Assembly (NCBI GenBank): GCA_007130825.1
Contig: SLRT01000094.1
Coordinates: forward strand, 1 to 38,174
Reading direction: 5' to 3'
Source: Syntrophomonadaceae bacterium
GTDB taxonomy: Bacteria > Bacillota > Dethiobacteria > DTU022
Length of the DNA: 38,174 nt
How positions within the stretch are numbered: the stretch's first letter is position 1; every line of letters begins with the position of its first letter. The notes under the pieces were generated by a model, which worked only from the letters and a program-made list of their open reading frames with translations, searched no databases and had not been told where the DNA came from. Of this stretch, positions 26,271 through 35,281 are shown one piece after another. Made by a program: the position numbers and the translations under genes.

Positions 26271-26882
26271 TTAATTTTTCTCAAATTCGAAAGACGGGGT
26301 GGAAGATATCTGAGCTTCTATAAAAACGTAAGCTGCCTGTAATGCCGCTGTAGGACAAAGTGGAAAACATTCCTTGCAGTTCCAGCACTCCTTGACGGCC
26401 AGTTCCGGATTAAAGTTTATCTCTCGTTTCGCTCCCCTGTTTATAAATCCCACCGCGTTCTTTTTCTTTACTTCAGCACAGTATCGCACACATAAGCCAC
26501 AGTGTATACAAAATGAGGCCTCTTTTTCAAAACGATCCTTGTCTGCGCCATATATTTTAGCCAGATCCTGCAGCTGCTTGGAATCAGGAGCGTGTGAAAG
26601 CAATAATTCCAAGATCATCTTACGCACTCTGTTTACCTTTTCCGTTCTGGTTCGCACTACCAGGTTTTGCTCTACCGGGTAAACGCAGGAGACAACGAGT
26701 TTTTTCCGTCCGTTTACTTCTGCTTCTACAGTGCAGATCCGGCAGCCGCCGTAGGGCTCTAATTTTTCGTTGTGGCAAAGGGTCGGGATAGCTATCCCCA
26801 CACTTTGTGCCGCTTCTAAAACGGTCATACCTTCTGCGGCTTCAACTTCTTTGTCATCAATTGTTATAAGGGTCTTGGTCAT
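26271..26882 (-). CDS. bamI: class II benzoyl-CoA reductase complex, NuoG/HoxU-like Fe-S subunit
   Basis: 203 residues. The N-terminal [2Fe-2S] ferredoxin domain shows IPTLCHNEKLEPYGGCRICTVE and a later SCVYP cysteine. A C-terminal two-[4Fe-4S] domain follows, with CIHCGLCVRYC and CWNCKECFPLCP. The architecture is that of the small NuoG-type electron-input subunit of NADH-linked hydrogenases and of BamI. It would pass electrons between the NuoF-like flavoprotein and the HdrA-like subunit. ATG 26882 overlaps the bamH stop by four bases. It is the last gene of the bam cluster. By sequence alone it could serve a hydrogenase or formate dehydrogenase; the BamB neighbour decides the name. Confidence 0.8.
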   Translation of the reverse strand: MTKTLITIDDKEVEAAEGMTVLEAAQSVGIAIPTLCHNEKLEPYGGCRICTVEAEVNGRKKLVVSCVYPVEQNLVVRTRTEKVNRVRKMILELLLSHAPDSKQLQDLAKIYGADKDRFEKEASFCIHCGLCVRYCAEVKKKNAVGFINRGAKREINFNPELAVKECWNCKECFPLCPTAALQAAYVFIEAQISSTPSFEFEKN

Positions 26883-28807
26883 TTTTCTTTGCTCCCTTTG
26901 GCTATAATTCTTTCTTCTTCTGGAATAGGAGAAGGCACAGGTTCACCGGAAATCTTTTTCACCGCATTAAAACGGGGAGGGCAAACGTCAAAACAGGTAT
27001 TGCACTTTGTGCACTTATCCTGGTCTATAACATGAATAGTTTTTTTGCCCCCGATAATTGCATCTGAAGGGCACTTCTTAAGACAAGCCATACAGGCCTG
27101 GCACTTCTCCGGATCAATGTAGTAGGCAATCAGTTCCTTGCAGTAAAGGGCCGGGCATTTTTTTCCCTTGATATGTGCCTCATATTCATCTTTAAAATAT
27201 TTTAAGGTGCTAAGAAAAGGATTAGGTGCAGTCTGACCTAATGCACAAAGTGAAATCTCTTTTGCTGTTTCACCCAGTTCTTCTAAAAGCTCGATGTCGC
27301 CATCTTTTCCCTTTCCCTGGGTGATGTTAGTTAAAATTTTAAGCATCTGCCTGACGCCTTCGCGGCAGGGGACGCATTTACCGCAGGATTCATCGGTGAG
27401 GAACTCAAGGAAATACCTGGCCACATCGACCATGCAGGTATCTTCATCCATAACGATCATCCCACCGGAGCCCATCATTGAACCGGCCTGGGTAAGTTCA
27501 TCAAAGCCAACTTGTAAATCCAACAAGTCATCAGGGAGGCACCCGCCTGAGGGTCCACCGGTTTGCACTGCTTTGAACTTCCTGCCTCTATGGATTCCAC
27601 CGCCCACCTTGTAGATAATGTCACGCAGGGTCATACCCATTGGCACTTCCACAAGGCCTGTATTGTTAATTTTCCCGACCAGGGAGAAAATTTTTGTGCC
27701 GTTGCTTGTTTCAGTTCCATATTGGGTAAACCAGTCAGCGCCTTCATTAATAATCAGTGGTATATTGGCCCAGGTTTCAACATTGTTCAAGACAGTAGGT
27801 TTTTCCCAGAGACCCTTGATATTGGAGCGAATATATTTCGGCCTGGGCTCACCGGCTCTTCCTTCCAGCGCTGTCATCAGGGCAGTAGATTCACCGCAAA
27901 CGAAAGCGCCGGCACCCTGGTGAACTATAACCTTGAATTTGAAGTTTGAACCAAGGATATTTTCCCCAAGGAAGCCATATTCTTCAGCCTGCTTGATTGC
28001 AAGCCCCACATTTTCAACTGCCAGGGGGTATTCTTGGCGGACGTAAATATAGCCTTCCCTGGCCCCGATGGTATAGGCTCCGATGGCCAATCCCTCCAGG
28101 ACTGAATGAGGATTACCCTCCAGTAAGCTCCTATCCATGTAAGCGCCGGGATCACCTTCGTCAGCATTGACGATTACATATTTTGTATCATCGGGAGCGT
28201 TGCGGGACCCTTCCCATTTAATTCCGGCAGGGAAACCGCCACCGCCCCGGCCCCGCAGGTTAGCCTTTTTCACTTCCTCCAACACCTGTTCAGGGGTCAT
28301 TTGAAAAAGCACTTTTGCTAATGCACTATATCCGCCAAGAGCCAGATAAGCCTCAATGCTTTTTGGATCAATTTTAATGTTGTTCCCGAAAAGCAAGCGC
28401 TGCTGGTTTTTATAAAAGGGGATTTCAGTTTCATGGATGATCTTTTCTTCGTTGACGGAGTCGACATAAACTAAACGCTCCAGGATCTGATTTTGTTTTA
28501 TCGTCTGAGAGACAATTTCAGGTACGTCTTCGGGCTTTATTTGTAAATAACATATTCCTTCCGGTTGGATAACTATAATCGGGCCTCTTTCACAAAATCC
28601 ATGACAGCCGGTCTTCCTAATGTCCACCTGATCACTTAAACCTTGTTTACTTATCTCTTCTTCAATACTAGAAGCAACTTCTTTACTGCCGGTTGCGTGG
28701 CAGGCAGTCCCGGAGCAGAGGGTAATTGTTCGTTTATTAGGGTCTATTTTTGATAAGATGCTTTCCCTGAGTTTTTCCAGTTCAGCAGATGAATTTATCC
28801 TTGGCAT
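26879..28807 (-). CDS. bamH: class II benzoyl-CoA reductase complex, NuoF-like flavoprotein
   Basis: 642 residues. Domains in order: a thioredoxin-like [2Fe-2S] segment (CSGTACHATGS and GCHGFCERGP, first ~110); the NuoF flavin/NADH domain with LRGRGGGGFPAGIKW and GESTALMTALEGRAGEPRPK; an SLBB segment; the [4Fe-4S] site ESCGKCVPCREG with a later LCALGQ cysteine; and two C-terminal ferredoxin motifs CQACMACLKKCP and CTKCNTCFDVCPP. It would exchange electrons with NAD(H) at FMN. BamH-type subunits carry this role in the Bam complex, and HndC of NADP-hydrogenases is the same architecture. It lies ten bases after bamG and overlaps bamI by four. Confidence 0.85.
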   Translation of the reverse strand: MPRINSSAELEKLRESILSKIDPNKRTITLCSGTACHATGSKEVASSIEEEISKQGLSDQVDIRKTGCHGFCERGPIIVIQPEGICYLQIKPEDVPEIVSQTIKQNQILERLVYVDSVNEEKIIHETEIPFYKNQQRLLFGNNIKIDPKSIEAYLALGGYSALAKVLFQMTPEQVLEEVKKANLRGRGGGGFPAGIKWEGSRNAPDDTKYVIVNADEGDPGAYMDRSLLEGNPHSVLEGLAIGAYTIGAREGYIYVRQEYPLAVENVGLAIKQAEEYGFLGENILGSNFKFKVIVHQGAGAFVCGESTALMTALEGRAGEPRPKYIRSNIKGLWEKPTVLNNVETWANIPLIINEGADWFTQYGTETSNGTKIFSLVGKINNTGLVEVPMGMTLRDIIYKVGGGIHRGRKFKAVQTGGPSGGCLPDDLLDLQVGFDELTQAGSMMGSGGMIVMDEDTCMVDVARYFLEFLTDESCGKCVPCREGVRQMLKILTNITQGKGKDGDIELLEELGETAKEISLCALGQTAPNPFLSTLKYFKDEYEAHIKGKKCPALYCKELIAYYIDPEKCQACMACLKKCPSDAIIGGKKTIHVIDQDKCTKCNTCFDVCPPRFNAVKKISGEPVPSPIPEEERIIAKGSKEK

Positions 28808-28816
28808 AGTTTTCCC

Positions 28817-29269
28817 TCACTCATATTTTTTTAATGCGCCAGCTGTATCTGCCGGTGATAGCTTGCCGTGAATTTGCCCGTCAATTTCCATTACCGGACC
28901 TAGAGCGCAGCAGCCCAGGCAGTTGACGGTTTCCAGGCTGAATTTCAAATCCAAATCGGTTTCGCCTGGATTAATTCCAGTTAAATTTTTAACTGCGTCG
29001 AGGACATTTTGCGAGCCGCGAACATGGCAGGCGGTTCCCATGCAAATGTGAATTTCATGACGGCCTTTCGGTACCAAACTAAAAGCTTTATAAAAAGTAG
29101 CGATATGCTGGATCCGGGTTAAAGGCACCTGTAATTTTTCGCTGATCCTTTCTAATGCTTGCCTGGGAAGCCAGCGGTTCTCGTTCTGAACCTCCAATAA
29201 CACTTGAATCAGCGAATTAGCTTCACCGTTATGTTTCTCAATTATTTGATCAACTCTTTCGTTATTCAT
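28817..29269 (-). CDS. bamG: class II benzoyl-CoA reductase complex, NuoE-like [2Fe-2S] subunit
   Basis: 150 residues of the NuoE/HndA family: a helical N-terminus followed by a thioredoxin-like [2Fe-2S] fold with ligands in CMGTACHVRGS and VNCLGCCALGP. It partners the NuoF-like subunit for NAD(H) electron exchange. ATG 29269 is oddly 17 bases from the AGGAGG site. A six-codon GTG frame (29282 to 29262) sits nearer that site and overlaps the start, possibly for translational coupling. It lies 50 bases after bamF. Confidence 0.83.
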   Translation of the reverse strand: MNNERVDQIIEKHNGEANSLIQVLLEVQNENRWLPRQALERISEKLQVPLTRIQHIATFYKAFSLVPKGRHEIHICMGTACHVRGSQNVLDAVKNLTGINPGETDLDLKFSLETVNCLGCCALGPVMEIDGQIHGKLSPADTAGALKKYE

Positions 29270-29319
29270 GGTTTCTGTTCACAATACCTCCTTTACCCTC
29301 ATCAGCGTTCTCTTTTAGC

Positions 29320-30087
29320 TCAGGCGAGGGCAAAGCGCTTCTCGCCTTCTTCGTATTTGACCAGTCCCTGTTTAGAGGAACTATTCAGGTGTTTTGATAT
29401 TTCTGAAGGGCTTAGTCCTAAAATCTCTGACATTTCTCCCGTGGACAGGGGTTTTTCTTTTAGAAGCAGCATAATCTGACTGATCGCCAGTTTATCTGCA
29501 ATTAATACGCTGAACAATTTCTCAAATTCTTCACTGGCGTAGAATTCCTTATAATCCTCCAATGTGGCAAAGTGTCCTCTTAATCTTTCGCTTTCCACCA
29601 ACCTGATGTAAGGGATCAGGTTTAAAATTGCATTAAAGTTTATCTTTAAAGCATTTTTATTTATCCCTTTGCTTGTACCAATGGCTCCTGCATCCCGGAC
29701 CGTCTGAACAAAATCATCAACAACTTCGGCAAAAAGGTTTCCTTCACCGGAAGACATAAATTCGATCCTTAACCTTTCGGGGTTTAGCCCGATATGTTCC
29801 ATTATTTTTTTACTCAGAAAAACCATGTTTAATGCATGGAAATTTCCATGAGTAATATAATTACACTCATTCAAACGGCAGCCGCCAATGAACACCCCAT
29901 CAATTCCGTTTGAGAAAGCCCTGAATACATGGGCCAGATCGATTCTACCGCTGCACATCAAACGAATAAGCCTGATTTCAGTTGTATATTGTAGTCTGGA
30001 AACTCCAGCCAAGTCCGCAGCTCCATATCCTCACCACTGGCATACGAAGCCTATAATCTTAGGTTTAAATGTATGTCCTGTACTCAT
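29320..30087 (-). CDS. bamF: MvhD-like selenoprotein, class II benzoyl-CoA reductase subunit, with C-terminal winged helix
   Basis: 255 residues if the in-frame TGA at 30033-30031 (codon 19) is read as selenocysteine. From ATG 30087, behind GGGAGGTGGGAACGA, it reads MSTGHTFKPKIIGFVCQW-Sec-GYGAADLAG. The MvhD family (hydrogenase delta subunit) has CxWC here, so Sec replaces the second cysteine. Downstream family residues are intact (LMCSGRID, GGCRLNECNY). Residues ~8-145 are the MvhD domain with its [2Fe-2S] cluster. Residues ~190-255 form an added winged-helix segment (STGEMSEILGLSPSEISKHL). It is the electron wire between the HdrA-like and NuoEFG-like modules. Without read-through only a TTG-started fragment lacking the cluster motif would be made. 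As I recall, BamF of Geobacter is also described as a selenoprotein. Confidence 0.87.
29989..30033 (-). promoter_or_regulatory. UGA codon and candidate bacterial SECIS of bamF
   Basis: TGA occupies 30033-30031. After 22 bases a CUGGA-GUU-UCCAG hairpin (30008-29996) follows, with an outer UUG/CAA pairing (30012-30010 with 29991-29989). The three-base loop opens with G and begins 27 bases after the UGA, inside the range known for bacterial SECIS elements. Confidence 0.7.
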
Positions 30088-30267
30088 TCGTTCCCACCTC
30101 CCTGGTTTATAATCCGCTTTAAATCTAACCGGATAACCGCCTTGCCCTGATAACCCCAGCCGCAATACATCCTCTCCCCTCCGTAGGGGGAGAGGACGTG
30201 GATAAGGGGGTATTACATTCTGGAATTAACTTTTATGCCTCAAGAAAACCATGTTATTTTAAATATC
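30088..30267 (-). other. bamE-bamF spacer with REP-like hairpin
   Basis: 180 bases, the widest gap inside the cluster apart from the fdhD remnant. CCTCTCCCC (30171-30179) and GGGGAGAGG (30187-30195) form a perfect 9-bp stem of the kind seen in dispersed REP-like elements. The bamF ribosome site lies at the low-coordinate end. Confidence 0.5.
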
Positions 30268-33200
30268 CTAAACCATAACTTCTTTTATTTCTGTAGTTTC
30301 TTCTTCCTGAACTGCTGCATCAATTTGACTCAAGAGTTCTTTATCGGTGAAATGCTTGAGCTGTATCGCCCCTGTTGGACATACCGCGTTACAGAGACCG
30401 TCTCCTTTGCAGAGGACAGGGTTCACGGCAGCTTTAAAGCCCGCTGTTTCAGTTTCACGAAACTCGATTGCCCCATAAGAACAGGCGGCAATACAAGCCC
30501 CACAGGAAATACACTTATTTTCTTCAACTTCGCAAATAGCGCCGGAAGCGGTGACTATATCGTTTGATAGAAGGGTCAAGACCCGGCCTGCTGCTCCATA
30601 AGCCTGGCTTATTGTTTCTGATAAAAGTTTTGGATAGTGCGCTATTCCACAAAGATAAATTCCTTCTGCCGCAAACTCAACCGGCCTTAATTTTACGTGA
30701 GCTTCTTTGAAAAAGCCATCGGGGCTCAATCCGACCTTGAATAAATTTTCTATTTCCCTGGTTCCTGCAGAAGGAATTACAGCAGCAGCCAAAGCGACTA
30801 TATCGGCATCAATTTCAAGTTTTTTCTCTAAAACATAATCCGGCAGGGTAACCCTTAATACAGGTTTGCCTTCTTCTTCAGCCTGTTCTACATGCGGTTC
30901 TTCTTCCGGATCGTAGCGAATGAATTTAACATCTTTATCTGCCGCTTCACGGTAATAATCCTCGTTATATCCGTATGTCCTCATATCCCGGAAGAGGATG
31001 TAGATATCCATCGCGGGGTTTTTCTCTTTTAGTTTGAGAGCATTTTTTACAGATTCACTGCAGCAGATCCGGCTGCAGTAGTTTCTGTCTTCATTTCTAC
31101 AGCCTACACATTGGATCATGACCAGACTTTCAGCATTGATTACCTTATCTTCTTCTGCAGCAATCTTTTCCTCCAGCTCAAGGTGAGTGAGAACCCGGCT
31201 GTCTTCTCCATAAAGGTACTCGGTGGGAGTATATACTTCAGCGCCGGTGGCGATTACCGTGGCCCCGTGTTTAATTTCAACAGCCCCTCTTTCAGAATCC
31301 ACCCTGGTTATAAAGTTCCCTATATAACCGGCAGCTTCAGTAATGGCTGCATTGGTGTATACATGGATAAGGGGATGTTGATAGATCTTTGCGGTCAGAT
31401 CGCGCAAGTAGGCCTGGACATCCAGCCCCTCCAGGGTTTCATGAACTTTTAGCGCAGTTCCACCAAGTTCAGCCTCCTTTTCCACCAGGTATACATGGTG
31501 CCCCTGCTCGGCGATAGAAAGAGCACAGGTCATGCCCGCTACGCCTCCGCCGACAACCAATGCCTTTTTATTGACCGGCAGATCAATTTCCATTAAAGGT
31601 TCTAAGTGGCGGGCCCTGGCTACTGACATACGGATAATATCTTTCGACTTCTGGGTGGCTGCCTCTTTTTCTTTGGGGTGGACCCAGGAGCAGTGCTCCC
31701 TGATATTGGCCATTTCATAATAGTACTGATTGATTCCCGCCTCCCGGAGAGTGTCCCGGAACAACATTTCCAGGGTCCTTGGGGAGCAGGCGGCCACGAT
31801 TACCCGGTTAAGTCCTTTTTCTTTTATCTTTTCCGTAATTTCTTCGGCGCTGTTGGTTGCGCATGAAAAGAGTTGCTCCTGAGCGTAAACCACGTTGGGT
31901 AAGGTTAAGCAGTAGTCAACGGTTGAAGGAACATCGACAATTCTTCCGATGTTTGCTCCACAGTGACACACAAATACACCTATTCTTGGCTCTTCCAACG
32001 AAACATCTCTTTCCGGCGGGTATACCCTTTCTATGGAAAGATTACCTTTCCTGTAGTTAAGAAGCGCACCACACTGGGAACCGGCCCCGCTGGCGCTCAC
32101 AACTGATTCTGGTATATCCACAGGTCCCTGGAAGGCTCCACTTATAAACAACCCCGGGCGAGTAGTTTCGATTGGATTAACAGGGTTAGTTTTGCAGAAG
32201 CCGTGGTGATTGAGTTCGATACCAAATTTATCAGCCAGGCCTTCAAAGTCAGCAGGAGGGTTAAGCCCGACCGATAATACCACCATCTCGAATTCCTCTT
32301 CCATTACTCCTTCGTCATTGGTGGCGTACCTTATGGTCACATTTTTGGTTTCCGGATCTTCTCTTACGGCCGATGCATAGCTTCTGATAAACTTGACCCC
32401 GGGAAGATTTTCCGCTCTTTGGTAATAGCGTTCGAAGTCTTTCCCATGGGAGCGGATATCATTATGAAATACAGTGCACTCGGTTTCAGCGTCATGTTCT
32501 TTGGTTAGAATAACCTGTTTCTGTGTATAGGTACAGCACACCGCGGAACAATAACTGTTAGCCCCCGGGGGGTTGACCTGCCTGGAACCGACGCACTGGA
32601 TCCAGGCTAATTTACGGGGTTGTTCCAGGTCCGAGGGACGCAAGATCCGGCCTTCGTATGGACCGGTAGAATCTGTCAGTCGTTCATAGTCCATACTGGT
32701 TACAACGTTGTCAAATTTCCCGTAACCAAAGTCTTCTCTCAGTTTGGGGTCAAATTGTTCATAACCCGGAGCCAGGACTACCGCTCCGACATTTATTTCT
32801 GTTTTTTCCTCTTTCTGATTAAAATCTATGGCTTCATTTTGACAGACTGCTTCGCAAATACGGCATTTTTTTTCCTTTAAAAAAAGACAGTTTTCGTCTA
32901 TATAAGTGATCAGCGGAATTGCTTGAGAGTAGTAAATATGAATGGCTTTATTGTTCGATATACTCTGGTTAAATTCATCAGGGTATTGGACCGGGCAGTA
33001 TTCTGTACAGGTAGTACAACCTGTACATTTATCTTCCAAAACATATCTCGGTTTTTTCCTCAGTGTTGCTTTAAAATTTCCTGCAGATCCTTCTATACTG
33101 TCAACTTCAGTATAGGAAAGGACCTCAATATTGTTATGCCGGTCGACCTCGACCAGTTTGGGTGAGAGTATTCACATGGAACAATCATTGGTAGGAAAGG

Positions 33201-33402
33201 TTTTGTCCAGCTGGGCCATATGTCCGCCAATGGCCGGAGCCCTGTCGACAAGGTAAACTTTAAAACCGACAGCGGCCAGATCCAGGGAAGCCTGGATACC
33301 GCTGACCCCTCCGCCAACCACCATAACGTCTCCAAAGTTACTGGCGGTTAGACTTTTAACCAGTTGTTCACTGTATTTTGTCATATCTAAATCTTTCTCC
33401 AC
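30268..33402 (-). CDS. bamE: HdrA-like selenoprotein, class II benzoyl-CoA reductase subunit
   Basis: 1044 residues if the in-frame TGA at 33174-33172 (codon 77) is read as selenocysteine. The N-terminus has an FAD Rossmann motif ([14 protein letters not shown]) and reads PTNDCSM[12 protein letters not shown], where HdrA proteins have NDCSMC. The same frame continues without shift. Then come ferredoxin-type sites ([11 protein letters not shown] near 126, CRICEAVC near 180), the Hdr[10 protein letters not shown] region near 480, and a second FAD motif [19 protein letters not shown] near 617. C-terminal sites are [14 protein letters not shown] and [12 protein letters not shown]. HdrA-like flavoproteins bifurcate or confurcate electrons. 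The start is GTG 33402 after GAGGTGAT. Internal TTG or ATG restarts would lose the first FAD motif, so read-through is favoured. Confidence 0.88.
33139..33174 (-). promoter_or_regulatory. UGA codon and candidate bacterial SECIS of bamE
   Basis: TGA at 33174-33172 is followed after 15 bases by a 7-bp stem, CUGGUCG with UCGACCGG partners (33156-33139), closing an AGGU loop that begins 22 bases past the UGA. The GGU in the loop recalls the E. coli fdhF SECIS loop. One G-U pair is present. Confidence 0.78.
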
Positions 33403-33468
33403 TTTCTATCACCTCGTCAGGTTTTATCTGTCTCTGCCGGCCGGGTTTAGCCGGACCGGTCAATTATA

Positions 33469-33992
33469 TTATAATGAGCAGCCAATTCTCTCCGGGTGGG
33501 AATATACCAGCATTTGTTTACTGCGCACATGGCTGACCAGGGTAATGCCCATGTCACGTGTTAAAGATACGGCGCTTTCTGTCGGCGAAGGCGTGGAACA
33601 GCAACCGTTATGTGCATATCTTCCGCCATAAGCAAAATTTCCGTCGAAACGCGGCCGGTGGACAGCAGTATCCGATCTATGGTTGATATTTCCCTGGCCA
33701 GGATTACGCCCCGAATTTTACCCTATCTATTATGATATCCAATATCCTCGGCTATCCGGAAGTAATGGTGCGCTTTGCCGGCAATTTATAATCTGGATCT
33801 CTCAGCATTATACTGGCCAGCAAATCAGCCTCAAAAACTTCTATCATAACTATCGTCGATACCGGAGATGATTATTTCGGTGTAGCAAAATCCATGAACA
33901 AGGTAATTCAGCTTGATTGGAGCGCACAGGATAGTGACCAGTTCCTGCCGCTTTACAACGACTGTAAGCTTTATTTCGCCGGGTAAGTTGAC
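33469..33992 (-). pseudogene. fdhD: decayed formate dehydrogenase accessory gene fdhD
   Basis: Pieces of FdhD, the sulfurtransferase that activates formate dehydrogenase, appear in order but in different frames. From 33992: KRQELVTILCAPIKLNYLVHGF then IISGIDD, ending at TGA 33833-33831. Then KRTITSG runs directly into IAEDIGYHN, as if an internal part were deleted, with TAG soon after. DRILLSTGRVSTEILL follows in the same frame as IAEDIGYHN, and after a shift near 33600 TESAVSLTRDMGITLVS and VYSHPERI end at TAA 33471-33469. It has at least two stops, one frameshift and a deletion, unlike the single UGAs of bamE and bamF. It lies between bamD and bamE in the same orientation. No formate dehydrogenase is in the window. 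Confidence 0.85.
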
Positions 33993-34099
33993 CGTGGTTT
34001 AACCCCTCACACTGTACAATAGCGGTGGCAGATAAAGTTTCCTTTCACAGCCTTTTCCGAATCTGCCCATCCCTTCCTGCATAATTACCCCTGCTTCAG

Positions 34100-35251
34100 C
34101 TAAATTACTTCCTGAAGGATCTCCGTGATGTCTTTAACCAGTATAACATCTTCATAATTGAGGCCCGACCTGCTTTCCTCGAGTGCATCAATGCAATAGG
34201 GGCAGGAGGTGCTCAGAACGTCAGCTTCAAGCTCAATAGCTTGCTCTGTCCTCAGGTTGGAGAATCTCTCGTGCATTTTAGTATCGATCCAAATCCTGCC
34301 TCCCCCCATACCGCAGCAGAGGCTGTCTTCCCGCGAATCGGGCATTTCACTTAATTCCAGCCCGGGGATCTTTTTTAAAATTTCCCGCGGTTCTTCGTAT
34401 ATGCCGTTATGCCGGCCCAGGTAACATGGATCATGGTATGTTACTTTCTTCGGAAATTCCTTGTTGATCTGCAGCCTCCCCTCATTAATAAGTTCTAATA
34501 AATACTGGGAGATATGGACTATTTCAAAGTTTGCCTTGAATTCAGGATATTCGTTCTTGAAGGTGTGGTAACAATGAGGTGACGAAACAAGGATTTTTTT
34601 AACTCCGTTTCCGATAAATGTTTTGATATTTTCCCGGGCCAGGTTTTTAAAGACATCCTCATTTCCTGTCTTGCGAATACTTTCTCCACAGCAATTATCC
34701 TGAGTTCCTAGTATTCCGAATTCTACTCCCGCTTTGTTCAGGATATTAACTGTGGCTTGAGCAACTTCTTTTAATCTTTGATCATAGCAAACATAGCAGC
34801 AGGGGAAATACAAAATCTCCATTTCTTCGGCAAATGGCTTAACATCGAGGCCTTCAGCCCAATCTGCCCTCTCGGATCGTTCCTGGACGAAGGGGTTGCC
34901 TTCTGCAGCAAGACTTGCGCTGGCTGAACGGACAGGCTTTAGAAGGGGAGGAGCAACCCCGTATTCAGTGGCAATCCTGCGCATAGCTACCACGTCATCT
35001 ACCTGTTTTACGTCCCTGGGACATTCCTGGGGGCACTTCCCACAGGTAGTGCAACGCCAGACTTCCTCCAACTCTATTTCCGGTAGACCGAATGTTGCCT
35101 CCCGGATCAACTTGCGTATACTAAAGTTTATAACTCTGTTCCAGGGACATACAGTATCGCATTTTCCACATTGATAGCATAACTTGACGGCATCTCCGCC
35201 AAATTCTTTTAATTCCTCAACAACTTCCTTAATCGGGGTTTCAGTGTCCAC
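34100..35251 (-). CDS. bamD: HdrD-like (HdrC-HdrB fused) Fe-S protein, class II benzoyl-CoA reductase subunit
   Basis: 383 residues, soluble. The N-terminal ferredoxin part (HdrC-like) has CYQCGKCDTVCPW and CTTCGKCPQECP. The C-terminal part (HdrB/D-like) has two CCG-type cysteine clusters: FPCCYVCYDQR, DNCCGES and SPHCYHTF, then HDPCYLGRHNG, LCCGMGGGRIW and SCPYC. CCG domains hold non-cubane [4Fe-4S] clusters or zinc. In the Bam complex this subunit links the HdrA-like flavoprotein to the BamBC catalytic units. GTG 35251 follows AAGGGA by about 12 bases; the gap to bamC is 30 bases. It could be a general heterodisulfide reductase-like protein, but its position between BamC and BamE supports BamD. 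Confidence 0.85.
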   Translation of the reverse strand: MDTETPIKEVVEELKEFGGDAVKLCYQCGKCDTVCPWNRVINFSIRKLIREATFGLPEIELEEVWRCTTCGKCPQECPRDVKQVDDVVAMRRIATEYGVAPPLLKPVRSASASLAAEGNPFVQERSERADWAEGLDVKPFAEEMEILYFPCCYVCYDQRLKEVAQATVNILNKAGVEFGILGTQDNCCGESIRKTGNEDVFKNLARENIKTFIGNGVKKILVSSPHCYHTFKNEYPEFKANFEIVHISQYLLELINEGRLQINKEFPKKVTYHDPCYLGRHNGIYEEPREILKKIPGLELSEMPDSREDSLCCGMGGGRIWIDTKMHERFSNLRTEQAIELEADVLSTSCPYCIDALEESRSGLNYEDVILVKDITEILQEVI

Positions 35252-35281
35252 GATGTTGTAATCCCTTCTTTCACAGTAAAA

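Noticed and set aside
29320-30012. MvhD-like gene starting at TTG 30012
   Set aside because: It lacks the first cluster motif and has no ribosome site; ATG 30087 has an excellent one and continues the family sequence through the TGA.
33172-33174. TGA splitting the HdrA-like gene into a 76-residue and a 923-residue frame, as a frameshift or pseudogene
   Set aside because: The frame is unchanged across the stop, the flanks match HdrA on both sides, the site is a known Cys/Sec position, and a SECIS-like hairpin follows.
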